Assembly: GCA_020635815.1 (NCBI GenBank)
Contig: JACJZB010000008.1
Coordinates: forward strand, 88,777-152,776
Source of the DNA: Flavobacteriales bacterium
GTDB lineage: Bacteria > Bacteroidota > Bacteroidia > Flavobacteriales_E > Vicingaceae
DNA: 64,000 nucleotides
Direction: 5' to 3'
The notes beneath the pieces were generated by a model. The model made no database searches, had not been told where the DNA came from, and was given only the letters and a program-made list of their open reading frames with translations. The position numbers were made by a program, and so were the translations under genes. Each line of letters opens with the position of its first letter. Position 1 is the stretch's first letter. This document shows, one piece after another, positions 41,071-50,361 of this stretch.

Positions 41071-43815
41071 ATGGCTGAAAACGAAGAAGATAATATAGAA
41101 AGAGACGAAGAATTTGAGCAACCAATAGATGGAGAGCAGCTTGAAAATGTAATTCAAGTTTCTGGCATGTACCAAGAATGGTTTTTAGATTATGCTTCGT
41201 ATGTAATTTTAGAACGTGCTGTACCTCATTTGCATGATGGATTAAAACCAGTTCACCGTAGAATTTTACATTCTATGAAAGAAATGGATGATGGACGGTA
41301 CAATAAGGTAGCGAACATTATTGGTAATACTATGAAATATCACCCTCATGGTGATGCTTCAATTGGGGATGCTTTGGTTCAATTAGGTCAAAAAGATTTA
41401 TTAATTGATTGTCAAGGTAACTGGGGGAATATTTATACGGGAGATAGAGCTGCAGCACCTCGATATATTGAAGCCCGACTTACTAAATTTGGATTAGAAG
41501 TAGTATTTAACCCTAAAACAACAACTTGGCTTTCATCTTATGACGGGAGAAATAAAGAACCAGAAACATTACCTGTAAAATTCCCTTTATTATTAGCTCA
41601 AGGAGTAGAAGGGATTGCGGTAGGTTTAGCTTGTAAAATTTTACCCCACAATTTTAATGAATTGATTGATGGCTCAATAGCTATCTTAAAAGGAAAAAAA
41701 GTAACCTTATATCCTGATTTTATAACTGGTGGTATGGCTGATTTCTCAGCTTATAACGATGGTTTAAGAGGTGGAAGAGTAAAAGTTAGAGCTAGAATTG
41801 TTCAAGAAGATAAAAAAACGTTAAAAGTTACAGAGTTGCCTTTTGGTGTAACTACAGATAAATTAATAGATTCTATTTTAAAGGCAAATAGTAAAGGAAA
41901 AATAAAGCTTAAAAAGGTTGAAGATAATACTTCTGATGAAGTAGAGATTTTAATACACTTACAGCCAGGAGAATCACCAGACAAGATGATAGATGCTTTA
42001 TATGCTTTTACAGATTGTGAGGTTTCTATTTCACCAAACGCTGGTGTGATTGAGGATGATAAACCAAAATTTATTGGTGTAAACGAAATGTTGAGGCTTT
42101 CAACTCATCAAACGGTTGATTTGTTAAAGTTAGAATTAGAAATTAAGTTAGCAGAGCTTCACGAGCAATGGCATTTTTCATCTTTAGAAAAGATTTTTAT
42201 CGAAAATAAGATATATGTAAAACTTCATGGGTTGGGCTATGAAGAAGCAATTGAGTTAACACACGAATTGCTTAAGCCTTACATCAAACACTTATTAAAA
42301 GAGGTTTCAGATGATGATGTAAAGCGTTTACTTGAGATAAAAATGCGTAGAATCACTAAGCATGATTCTGATAAAGCAGAAGATAAATTGTTGAGCCTTG
42401 AAGATGAGATAAAACAAGTTAAACACGACTTAGAGCATTTGGTTGATTTTGCTATTCATTATTTTAAAGAAATTAAACGCAAATATGGAGAAGGACGAGA
42501 ACGTAAAACAGAAATACGTTCGTTCGAAAATATTGATGCAGCGAAAGTTGCGGTAAACAATGTAAAGCTTTACGTTAATAAAGAAGAAGGCTTTGCTGGG
42601 TTTAATTTAAAACGTGGTGAAGGTGATTTAGTTTGCGATTGTTCGGATATTGACGATATCATAGTTATTCGAGAAGATGGTAATATGATGGTTTCTAGAA
42701 TTTCTCAAAAAGCATTTTTTGGAAAAGGAATTATACATATTGGCGTATGGAAAAAGGGAGACAAACGAACAATTTACAACCTCATTTATCAAGATGGTAA
42801 GAATGGGGATGCTATGATGAAGCGTTTTGCGGTCACTTCAATTACAAGAGATAAAGAATATCCTTTAACGAAAGGAACTCCTAATTCATCGGTATTGTGG
42901 TTTTCAGCAAATCCAAATGGAGAAGCAGAAACAGTATTGGTTAAATTAAAACCAAAAGCAAATGTTCGTAAACTAAAATTTGAAATTGACTTTTCTGAGT
43001 TGGCAATAAAAGGAAGGGCAGCAGGAGGTAATCGAGTTACTAAATATCCTATTGCTAAAATTGAATTGAAAGAAAAAGGCGTTTCAACACTGTCTGCACG
43101 TAAAATTTGGTTTGATGATACTGTGCAGCGTTTAAATTCTGACGGTAGAGGAGAGTTTTTAGGTGACTTTAAAGCTGAAGATAAGATATTAACCATCATG
43201 CAAAGTGGTGATTATCAACTAACAGGGTTCGACTTGTTTACAAAATTTGAGGAAGATATGATTGTGTTGGAGAAATGGAATCCTAAAAAACCAGTATCGG
43301 CCATCTACTATGATGGAGATAAACAACAATACAATGTAAAGCGTTTTTTAATAGAACCAACTGATAAGAAAACATCTTTTATTACAGAACATGAAGATTC
43401 TTACTTAGAAATTGTTTCTACTGATTGGATTCCTCAAATTAAAGTAAATTATTCGAAAGTTAAAGGAGTGGAAAAAGATCCTGACATTATTAATTTAGAA
43501 GGGTTTATAGCGGTAAAAGGGTTAAAAGCTATAGGAAATAGATTAACTACGAATAAAGTTAAGAATATTGATTTGTTAGAACCATTACCTTATGAAGAGC
43601 CCGAAACCATTGAAGAAGACATAGAAGAAGATGAAATAGAAAATGTGGATGAGGAAGAAAAAGATTTAATAGAGGAGGAAATAGTTGATGAAGAAAAGGA
43701 AGTTCCATCGGAAGATGATGAGGATAAGAAAATAGAATTGTCGCCAAAACAGAAAACAAAATCGAAGCCAATTAAAGATGTTGATGATGATGATGTTCAA
43801 ATGAAATTATTTTAA
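41071..43815 (+). CDS. parC: DNA topoisomerase IV subunit A (ParC)
   Basis: 914 residues. Breakage-rejoining subunit. Catalytic Tyr132 lies in AAAPRYIEARL and the quinolone-region segment is HPHGDASIGDALV (91-103). A coiled-coil and C-terminal beta-pinwheel-like domain follow (to about residue 830). The last 80 residues are a very acidic low-complexity linker (EEDIEEDEIENVDEEEKD...) ending in DVQMKLF. QMKLF (910-914) resembles a sliding-clamp-binding peptide. The stop overlaps the rhomboid ATG by one base. Confidence 0.93.
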   Translation: MAENEEDNIERDEEFEQPIDGEQLENVIQVSGMYQEWFLDYASYVILERAVPHLHDGLKPVHRRILHSMKEMDDGRYNKVANIIGNTMKYHPHGDASIGDALVQLGQKDLLIDCQGNWGNIYTGDRAAAPRYIEARLTKFGLEVVFNPKTTTWLSSYDGRNKEPETLPVKFPLLLAQGVEGIAVGLACKILPHNFNELIDGSIAILKGKKVTLYPDFITGGMADFSAYNDGLRGGRVKVRARIVQEDKKTLKVTELPFGVTTDKLIDSILKANSKGKIKLKKVEDNTSDEVEILIHLQPGESPDKMIDALYAFTDCEVSISPNAGVIEDDKPKFIGVNEMLRLSTHQTVDLLKLELEIKLAELHEQWHFSSLEKIFIENKIYVKLHGLGYEEAIELTHELLKPYIKHLLKEVSDDDVKRLLEIKMRRITKHDSDKAEDKLLSLEDEIKQVKHDLEHLVDFAIHYFKEIKRKYGEGRERKTEIRSFENIDAAKVAVNNVKLYVNKEEGFAGFNLKRGEGDLVCDCSDIDDIIVIREDGNMMVSRISQKAFFGKGIIHIGVWKKGDKRTIYNLIYQDGKNGDAMMKRFAVTSITRDKEYPLTKGTPNSSVLWFSANPNGEAETVLVKLKPKANVRKLKFEIDFSELAIKGRAAGGNRVTKYPIAKIELKEKGVSTLSARKIWFDDTVQRLNSDGRGEFLGDFKAEDKILTIMQSGDYQLTGFDLFTKFEEDMIVLEKWNPKKPVSAIYYDGDKQQYNVKRFLIEPTDKKTSFITEHEDSYLEIVSTDWIPQIKVNYSKVKGVEKDPDIINLEGFIAVKGLKAIGNRLTTNKVKNIDLLEPLPYEEPETIEEDIEEDEIENVDEEEKDLIEEEIVDEEKEVPSEDDEDKKIELSPKQKTKSKPIKDVDDDDVQMKLF

Positions 43816-44441
43816 TGAGTATTACATTAATTATAATTATTGTAACAGTTGGTCTGTCCTTAATGGCTAACAACAATACAGAAGTGTATAGTCGAATGGT
43901 GTTTAATCCTTACCAAGTTATTCATCGTAAAGAATGGCACAGATTGGTGACACATGCCTTTGTGCATGATAAAGGAAATATTTTACACCTTATTTTTAAT
44001 ATGTATGTTTTATATTCTTTCGGGAATGTTGTCGAACTATTTTTAGAGCAAACAGTAGGCAATCTTGCATCATTACTTTATATTTTCATCTATTTTGGGG
44101 GAGTTATAGCGGCAACAATTCCATCATTAATAAAACACAAAGATAATTACGGTTACAATTCTGTTGGAGCTTCAGGAGCGGTGTCGGCAATATTATTTTC
44201 TGCAATAGCTTTTATGCCTTTAGAAGGTGGCATAGGGATAATTTTTATTCCGATAAGTTTACCTCCAATCGTTTTTGGAGTGTTGTACATAGCTTACGAA
44301 ATGTATATGGATAAACGTGGCGGAACCAATGTAGCTCATGATGCTCATATTGGCGGTGCAGCTTTTGGTTTTCTATTCACCTTACTTTTTATTCCTAATG
44401 TATTATCTAACTTTATTGCACAATTATTAAGTGTTTTTTAA
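43815..44441 (+). CDS. Rhomboid-family intramembrane serine protease
   Basis: 208 residues, about six membrane spans. Catalytic Ser120 lies in GASGAVSA and His178 in AHIGGAAFG; the family WHR-like motif is EWHRLVTHAFVH (40-51), with HLIFNMY following. All key residues are present, so it should be active. Substrate is unknown. Translationally coupled to parC, probably for expression reasons only. Confidence 0.92.
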   Translation: MSITLIIIIVTVGLSLMANNNTEVYSRMVFNPYQVIHRKEWHRLVTHAFVHDKGNILHLIFNMYVLYSFGNVVELFLEQTVGNLASLLYIFIYFGGVIAATIPSLIKHKDNYGYNSVGASGAVSAILFSAIAFMPLEGGIGIIFIPISLPPIVFGVLYIAYEMYMDKRGGTNVAHDAHIGGAAFGFLFTLLFIPNVLSNFIAQLLSVF

Positions 44442-44462
44442 GTTAATTGTCATAATACAATT

Positions 44463-46778
44463 ATGCAGTTTCTTCAAAAATTAACATCACCATTCAAATG
44501 GTTTTTAAAATTATCTTTTACTAAAAAGTTAAAGGTAGTATTCGTATCATTTTTATCGGTAATCATAACAGGAATTTTAACAATTCTTGCTATGTATTTA
44601 GCCGTATCTAATGGCATTTTTGGTGTAGTTCCAACAAAGAGTGATTTAACAGACTTAAATAATGCTCAGGCTTCAGAAGTGTATGCTGAAGATGGTGTTT
44701 TGTTGGGTAGGTATTATGTTGAAAATAGAACAGATGCAAAATACGAAGAGGTAAATCCATTTTTAATTAATGCTTTAATAGCTACCGAAGATGCTCGATT
44801 TTACGAACACGAAGGTGTGGACCAAATTAGTTTGTTAAGAGTGTTGGTTAAGTCGGTTATACTTCAACAAAACAAAGGAGGAGGAAGTACGTTAAGTCAA
44901 CAACTAGCTAAAAACATTTATGGCAGGAAAAAATATGGTGTTTTAACAATGCCTGTAAATAAAATGCGAGAAGCAATAATAGCTAATCGTATGGAGGAAG
45001 TTTACACTAAGAAAGAAATTTTAATGTTGTATTTAAATACCGTTTCTTTTGGTGAAGACACCTATGGAATAAATACAGCTTGTGAACGTTTTTTTTCTAA
45101 AACAGCATTAACAATAAATAAAGAGGAAGCAGCTGTTTTAATAGGAATGTTAAAATCACCAAGTTATTACAATCCTCGAACCAAGCCTGAAAATGCAAAA
45201 CAAAGAAGAAATGTAGTATTGCATCAAGCTTACGCAAATCAGTTTATTACTGAAAATGAAAAAGATAGCTTACAAAACTTACCTTTAATTGTAAACTATA
45301 AACGCTTATCGCACAATGAAGGTAGAGCGACGCATTTCAGAGAACATTTACGTCAGTATTTAGAAAAATGGTTATTGGATAACCCCAAAGCTGATGGCAC
45401 TACTTATAATCTATATACAGATGGGCTAACCATTACAACAACATTAAATAGCAAACTTCAAACCTATGCTGAAGAAGCAGTTGTAGAGCGAATTGCTGAG
45501 CTTCAACCTATCTTAGATAAAGACTTAAAGCAGAATAAAGTATTTATAAAGCAAGCTAAGAGAATAACATCAATCATTAAAAAAACTGATGGATTTAAAC
45601 AGTTTTTAAACAACGGCTTAACCGAAAAACAAGCATTAGCAGAATATAACAAACCACATAATATGGTTTTAAACACCTTAAAAGGAGAAGTTGATACAGT
45701 TTTGTCATCTAAAGATTCTGTACAATATTATTTAAGTGCATTAAATGCTGGCTTTTTAGCTGTAAACCCCATTAATGGCAAAATTTTAGCTTGGGTTGGA
45801 GGTGCTTCATTTACTCAAAACCAATACGATCATGTTTTATCAAAACGACAAGTGGGTTCAATATTTAAACCCATTGTTTATGCTCAAGCATTAATTAGTG
45901 GAAAACAGCCTTGCGACTATGTGTCTAATCAAAAAGTAACCTATACCGAATATGATAATTGGCAACCAGAAAATGCAGACAACAAAGATGACGGTAAGTA
46001 TTCAATTGCTGGAGCTTTAACAAACTCTGTAAATACAATTAGTGTAAAGCTTTGTATGGATGCAGGAATTAAAAACGTTATTGGTTTAGCAACCAAGTTG
46101 GGAATAGACGAGAAATTCCCTGAAGTACCATCAATTGCTCTAGGAACAGTAGAAACTTCTTTGTACAAAATGATTGGAGCTTATACCAGTTTTGCAAACA
46201 AAGGTGTGTATAGCCAACCTCAATTCATCAATAACATAAAAAATAATAACGATGAAATTATTTATGAATTTAAACACAATCAAATTAATGTATTTAGTGA
46301 ATTTGAAGCACAAAACATGGTAAACATGATGCGAAAAGTAATTGATGAAGGCACATCAACACGATTAAGAACAAAGTATGGGGTAAAAGGCGATGTAGCA
46401 GGCAAAACAGGAACAACTCAAAATCAGCAAGACGGTTGGTTTATGGGAATTACTCCATCATGGTTAGGAGGAGCTTGGGTGGGTGCAAATTATCCTTTTA
46501 TTCATTTTTCGAGTATCCGTAACGGACAAGGAGCAAATACAGCTTTACCAATATGGGCTAAATTTTACAATAAAATTGAAAAAGATAAAGAATTACAAAA
46601 TTATGTAAATCAGTATTTTGGATTTAGAAATGAAATTGACTGTGAAAATTTTAAAGAGGATAATTTTTTCAATAAACTCTTTAAGAATAAGAACAAAAAG
46701 GATACAAGAGATGGTAAGCTAACTAAAAAAGATAAAAGAAAGGAAAAAAGAAAAAAACGTAAAAAGAAAAAATCTTAA
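44463..46778 (+). CDS. Bifunctional penicillin-binding protein 1A (class A PBP)
   Basis: 771 residues. One N-terminal membrane anchor (24-50), then a GT51 glycosyltransferase domain with catalytic Glu109 (ATEDARFYEHEGVD) and GGSTLSQQLAKN, then a transpeptidase domain with SxxK (S466-K469, GSIFKP), SVN (522-524) and KTGT (648-651). It makes and cross-links peptidoglycan. The C-terminal 40 residues are an extreme Lys/Arg tail (KKDKRKEKRKKRKKKKS). Starts 21 bases after the rhomboid gene. Confidence 0.94.
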   Translation: MQFLQKLTSPFKWFLKLSFTKKLKVVFVSFLSVIITGILTILAMYLAVSNGIFGVVPTKSDLTDLNNAQASEVYAEDGVLLGRYYVENRTDAKYEEVNPFLINALIATEDARFYEHEGVDQISLLRVLVKSVILQQNKGGGSTLSQQLAKNIYGRKKYGVLTMPVNKMREAIIANRMEEVYTKKEILMLYLNTVSFGEDTYGINTACERFFSKTALTINKEEAAVLIGMLKSPSYYNPRTKPENAKQRRNVVLHQAYANQFITENEKDSLQNLPLIVNYKRLSHNEGRATHFREHLRQYLEKWLLDNPKADGTTYNLYTDGLTITTTLNSKLQTYAEEAVVERIAELQPILDKDLKQNKVFIKQAKRITSIIKKTDGFKQFLNNGLTEKQALAEYNKPHNMVLNTLKGEVDTVLSSKDSVQYYLSALNAGFLAVNPINGKILAWVGGASFTQNQYDHVLSKRQVGSIFKPIVYAQALISGKQPCDYVSNQKVTYTEYDNWQPENADNKDDGKYSIAGALTNSVNTISVKLCMDAGIKNVIGLATKLGIDEKFPEVPSIALGTVETSLYKMIGAYTSFANKGVYSQPQFINNIKNNNDEIIYEFKHNQINVFSEFEAQNMVNMMRKVIDEGTSTRLRTKYGVKGDVAGKTGTTQNQQDGWFMGITPSWLGGAWVGANYPFIHFSSIRNGQGANTALPIWAKFYNKIEKDKELQNYVNQYFGFRNEIDCENFKEDNFFNKLFKNKNKKDTRDGKLTKKDKRKEKRKKRKKKKS

Positions 46779-46838
46779 CTATTGTTTAGATTTTTAACAA
46801 TGAATAATTATTTTAGGGATTAATTTTAAAAATCAGAT

Positions 46839-47321
46839 TTGCGAAAAGTAATTTTTTTAGATAGAGACGGAGTTATAAACAGAGAAAGAGGAGAATATAC
46901 TTTCAAAGTTGAAGACTTTAAAATCGTTGATGGCTTTTTCGAAGCTTTAAAAACCTTAAAAAATAAGGGATTTGAATTTATTGTGATTACCAATCAAGGA
47001 GGTATTTCAAAACAACTTTATAACCATAATGACGTATTTAACGTACACGCTTACATGCAACAGGTATTCAAACAAGCAGGTATTCCACTTTTAGCAATTT
47101 ATTATTGCCCGCATCATTCGTTTATCGAAAAATGTATTTGCCGTAAACCAGACTCTTTAATGTTAGAAAAAGCAATAGCAAAATATAATGTAGATATTGA
47201 TAAATCTTATTTTATTGGAGATAGTAGAAGGGATGAGTTAGCGGGACAAAAAATGGGATTAAAAACTATAAGAGTAACTGCAAACGAAAATTTAACGAAC
47301 TATATAAACCAAATTACCTAA
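46839..47321 (+). CDS. gmhB: HAD phosphatase, GmhB-like (heptose-1,7-bisphosphate 7-phosphatase / histidinol phosphatase family)
   Basis: 160 residues from a TTG start at 46839; no ATG fits the family N-terminus. HAD motif I is FLDRDGVIN with D8 and D10; motif II is VITNQGG; the zinc loop is CPHHSFIEKCICRKP (C-P-H ... C-x-C); motif IV is FIGDSRRDE. It removes a phosphate in ADP-heptose synthesis for lipopolysaccharide. No other heptose genes are adjacent, so a related histidinol-phosphate role remains possible. The aminotransferase gene follows after one base. Confidence 0.82.
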   Translation: MRKVIFLDRDGVINRERGEYTFKVEDFKIVDGFFEALKTLKNKGFEFIVITNQGGISKQLYNHNDVFNVHAYMQQVFKQAGIPLLAIYYCPHHSFIEKCICRKPDSLMLEKAIAKYNVDIDKSYFIGDSRRDELAGQKMGLKTIRVTANENLTNYINQIT

Positions 47322-47322
47322 C

Positions 47323-48165
47323 GTGAAAGATAAGAGCTATATTAATTATAATGGGAAGCTTTACTTAAGTGAGGAGCGGATATTTACCATTAACAATAGA
47401 GCTTTTAAATATGGAGATGCACTTTTTGAAACAATAAGAGTGATTAATGGGAAGTTATGTTTTGTAGATGATCATTTTAAACGATTAATGCAAGGTGAAG
47501 AATTACTAAAAATGAAACCATGTGATATTTCTTCTCATGAAATTATAAGTCAAATAGAAGAGCTAATCGTTAAAAATAATATTACAGAAGGCGGTAGGGT
47601 TCGGTTAACTGTTTTTAGAGATGCTGATGGGTTTTACCAACCTTCAAATGAGAAAAAAGCTTATGTTATTGAAGCTAAACCGATCGATAACAATTATTTT
47701 GAGTTAAATGCAAAAGGATTTAAGATTGATATTTACAATGAACAACGCAGAAGTACATCTAAATTCTCAAATATAAAAACCACAAATAGTCTTCCGCAAA
47801 TATTGGCAGGTATTTACAGTAAAGAAAATGAGCTGGATGAATGTTTGATGTTAAATAAACATGGAAGAATTGCCGAAGCTACAAGTTCTAATGTTTTTCT
47901 ATACAAGAACAATAATATTTATACACCGTCATTAGATGAAGGTTGTGTTGATGGCGTAATGCGTAAACAAATATTAAAAATAGCTGAAAAACTAAATATC
48001 AATATATTTGAAGGAATGGTTAATGGTAGTATGCTTTTACAAGCTGATGAATTGTTCTTAACCAATGCTGTTAAAGGAATTCAATGGGTTGAGTTTTTTA
48101 AAGATAAGCAGTACACTAATGAAACCATCCAACAAATTATTACGGAGTTAAATCAGATGGTTTAA
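47323..48165 (+). CDS. PLP-dependent class IV aminotransferase (branched-chain aminotransferase / aminodeoxychorismate lyase type)
   Basis: 280 residues from a GTG start, one base after gmhB. Fold-type IV features are NNRAFKYGDALFETIR (25-40), HFKRLM, the PLP Lys probably K152 (NIKTTNSLP), GRIAEATSSNVFL (about 185-197) and FEGMVNGSMLLQADELFLTNAV. Both IlvE-like and PabC-like enzymes share these. The substrate cannot be fixed by eye. The end overlaps the convergent gene by four bases. Confidence 0.85.
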   Translation: MKDKSYINYNGKLYLSEERIFTINNRAFKYGDALFETIRVINGKLCFVDDHFKRLMQGEELLKMKPCDISSHEIISQIEELIVKNNITEGGRVRLTVFRDADGFYQPSNEKKAYVIEAKPIDNNYFELNAKGFKIDIYNEQRRSTSKFSNIKTTNSLPQILAGIYSKENELDECLMLNKHGRIAEATSSNVFLYKNNNIYTPSLDEGCVDGVMRKQILKIAEKLNINIFEGMVNGSMLLQADELFLTNAVKGIQWVEFFKDKQYTNETIQQIITELNQMV

Positions 48166-48929
48166 TCTTTCCGTTCAATTAGCATTCTTACAGAAAAGAA
48201 CGGAAGTACGCCAGAAGTAAAATCATGACGAGTAGTTCTAATGTTATTCCAAATAACAGGCATAACACCAGCATTGACTGAATATTTAGTTTTAATCACA
48301 AACTTAAATCCAATTCCTCCCGTTAAAATATTGTAGTTTGTAAAGTACAGTCCATCCAGCATTAGATAGCTATTTTTTGATAATTGCTTTTGAAAGCCAG
48401 CATTAATAGTATGAAAGAAAAATTCAGTCTCTTCATTAATCATTTCTACATTGCTATTGATGTAATAAATTCCGGTTCCAATTGTTAGGTTATTTTGATG
48501 ATCTCCAATTGTAGCCTGTCCACTACATCCTGTAAATAGAACGGTAGTATCTTTTAACCCTGAAGTTAAATCGCCTAATGAGGCTGTAATAGAAATACAT
48601 ATATTCTCATTCTTTTTTATATTTTGTTTTATAGAACCAATCAAGCTACTAAAAGCTGACATGTTGAGGCTAATAGTAGAATTGCTAGTTAGCCCGTAAC
48701 TTACTTTAAAAAATAGAATATCGTTGCTCGCTAATCTAAAATCTCTTTTTGTGAGCGTATAAGCTGTTGGAGTAGTAAAATAACTTGTGTAATCAGGGTT
48801 GGGCTTGTTAAAAATAGCTTTGTTTATTTCTGTTGTTTTTGAATTGTCGGTATCTAAAACATACTCGTCTTGAGCGAATAAAGAATAATAATAAAATGTA
48901 AAAAGAAGTAAAAAAAATCCTTTAGCCAT
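48162..48929 (-). CDS. Secreted beta-rich protein of unknown function
   Basis: 255 residues with a signal peptide (ending near SLFAQ). The mature part alternates hydrophobic and polar residues with glycines (FFKVSYGLTSNSTISLNMSAF, INAGFQKQLSKNSYLMLDGLYF, KYSVNAGVMPVIW), consistent with an outer-membrane barrel. No family was recognised. It lies one base after the AlgH gene and is likely cotranscribed. Confidence 0.65.
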   Translation of the reverse strand: MAKGFFLLLFTFYYYSLFAQDEYVLDTDNSKTTEINKAIFNKPNPDYTSYFTTPTAYTLTKRDFRLASNDILFFKVSYGLTSNSTISLNMSAFSSLIGSIKQNIKKNENICISITASLGDLTSGLKDTTVLFTGCSGQATIGDHQNNLTIGTGIYYINSNVEMINEETEFFFHTINAGFQKQLSKNSYLMLDGLYFTNYNILTGGIGFKFVIKTKYSVNAGVMPVIWNNIRTTRHDFTSGVLPFFSVRMLIERKD

Positions 48930-48930
48930 T

Positions 48931-49524
48931 TTAGTTTAAACTTGGGTCAGCAGGAAAATTTGAGAGTAAGGCAAATTTATCTCCCATTTTTTTTAGTGTA
49001 GTTTGCCATAAATGTTGATTGTTTAAATCCTTAATAGTTAAATCATTTGCATCGGCAATAATCCACGATTCATGTTTTAATTCATTGTTTAATTGGATGT
49101 AATCCCAACCTGAATAACCTAAAAAGAATACAACTTCGTGTGGAAATATTTCATTATTCTGAACCATGCTTCTTAACTGGTCAAAATTTCCTGCCCACCA
49201 CAATCTGTCTGTAATTTGTTGACTACCTTCAATGTATTCACCTTGGGTATGAATGTAAAATAGATTATCAGTAGCTACGGGACCACCCATAAATACTGGA
49301 GCTTTAAAACTTGGAAAATCTACAATTACATCATTTACTGTTAAATCTAGTGATTGATTTAAAATAAATCCCAAGCAACTTTCCTTACTGTATTCTGTAA
49401 GTAAAACAACAGAACGTTTAAAGTGAGGATCAACCATAAAGGGTTCAGCAACAAGCAATCGTCCTTTTTTTAATTTTAGTTTATTTAAAGATGAAATGGT
49501 GTAATCAAAAGGGTTAATATCCAT
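48931..49524 (-). CDS. algH: YqgE/AlgH family protein (UPF0301)
   Basis: 197 residues. Family marks are KLKKGRLLVAEPFMVDPHFKRSVVLL (16-41), CLGFILNQSL, PVFMGGPVATDNLFYIHT and FFLGYSGWDYIQLNNEL. AlgH was named for an effect on alginate in Pseudomonas, but its biochemical role is uncertain. Cytoplasmic. It is first of a two-gene unit and divergent from pdxH. Confidence 0.92.
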   Translation of the reverse strand: MDINPFDYTISSLNKLKLKKGRLLVAEPFMVDPHFKRSVVLLTEYSKESCLGFILNQSLDLTVNDVIVDFPSFKAPVFMGGPVATDNLFYIHTQGEYIEGSQQITDRLWWAGNFDQLRSMVQNNEIFPHEVVFFLGYSGWDYIQLNNELKHESWIIADANDLTIKDLNNQHLWQTTLKKMGDKFALLSNFPADPSLN

Positions 49525-49567
49525 AATAATAACATTGAATAATAAATTTAATTAAAATAAGAATACC

Positions 49568-49598
49568 ATTGAAAAATACTTACAATTAATTAGCTTTG
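49568..49598 (+). promoter_or_regulatory. Promoter of pdxH
   Basis: ATTG (49568-49571), 19 bases, TAGCTTTG (49591-49598), close to TTTG-N19-TAnnTTTG and 23 bases before the ATG at 49622. Confidence 0.55.
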
Positions 49599-49621
49599 TT
49601 TACTGATTTTACTTGTTTCTT

Positions 49622-50272
49622 ATGGAAGATTTACAAAATTATTTAAATAGCATTAGAAGAGATTTTGCTGATAAACCGTTAACCGAAAGTTCAGCAAATA
49701 AAAATCCTTTTTTACAATTTGAAACTTGGTTTGAAGAAGCGGTAAATTCACAAATTTTAGATCCTTATGCCATGTCTATTTCAACTGTAGATGCAACAGG
49801 GCAGCCATCAACACGTATTGTTTATTTACGTTTTATAAGTGAAGAAGGATTGGTTTTTTACACAAATTACCAAAGCCATAAAGGGAGTGATATTTCAGCT
49901 AATAACAAAATAGCCATCAACTTCTTTTGGGGGGAATTGGAACGTCAAATTCGAGTAGAAGGTATTGTTGCAAAAGTAAGTGAGGAAATGTCGGATGCTT
50001 ATTTTGATAAACGACCAAGAGAAAGTCAAATAGGGGCATGGGCTTCTGAACAAAGCACTGAGGTAAAAAGTAGAGCAGAATTAGAAGAACGAGTAGTTTA
50101 TTTTACTGATAAATTTAAAGACCAAGAAATTCCTCGTCCACCACATTGGGGAGGATACATTGTTGTTCCTCATAAATTTGAATACTGGCAAGGTCGCCCA
50201 AGTCGTTTACACGACAGATTGATTTATACAAAAGTTAATAACGACTGGAAAATTAGTAGAGTAGCACCTTAA
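49622..50272 (+). CDS. pdxH: Pyridoxamine/pyridoxine 5'-phosphate oxidase
   Basis: 216 residues from ATG at 49622; an in-frame TTG nine bases upstream is less likely. FMN enzyme making pyridoxal phosphate. Motifs are PYAMSISTVDATGQPSTRIVYLR, FYTNYQSHKG, FFWGELERQIRVEG, FDKRPRESQIGAWAS and the C-terminal PPHWGGYIVVPHKFEYWQG ... RLHDRLIY ... W-SRVAP. All are diagnostic. Monocistronic. Confidence 0.95.
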   Translation: MEDLQNYLNSIRRDFADKPLTESSANKNPFLQFETWFEEAVNSQILDPYAMSISTVDATGQPSTRIVYLRFISEEGLVFYTNYQSHKGSDISANNKIAINFFWGELERQIRVEGIVAKVSEEMSDAYFDKRPRESQIGAWASEQSTEVKSRAELEERVVYFTDKFKDQEIPRPPHWGGYIVVPHKFEYWQGRPSRLHDRLIYTKVNNDWKISRVAP

Positions 50273-50277
50273 CGTCT

Positions 50278-50317
50278 TTGCGGAGCCTGTCCCAACACTT
50301 CGGGGCTTGACCCGCAA
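50278..50317. repeat. Hairpin directly after pdxH
   Basis: TTGCGG / CCGCAA ends with a GC-rich centre. The local GC content is well above its surroundings. It may be a fragment of an intergenic repeat or a weak terminator. Confidence 0.4.
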
Positions 50318-50361
50318 TCTCATCAAATACATTTACTACTATTCCTTTGAATGACGAACAA

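Noticed and set aside
42789..43199. 136-codon minus-strand frame inside parC
   Set aside because: Antisense to a well-conserved topoisomerase region, with no motif or start context of its own.
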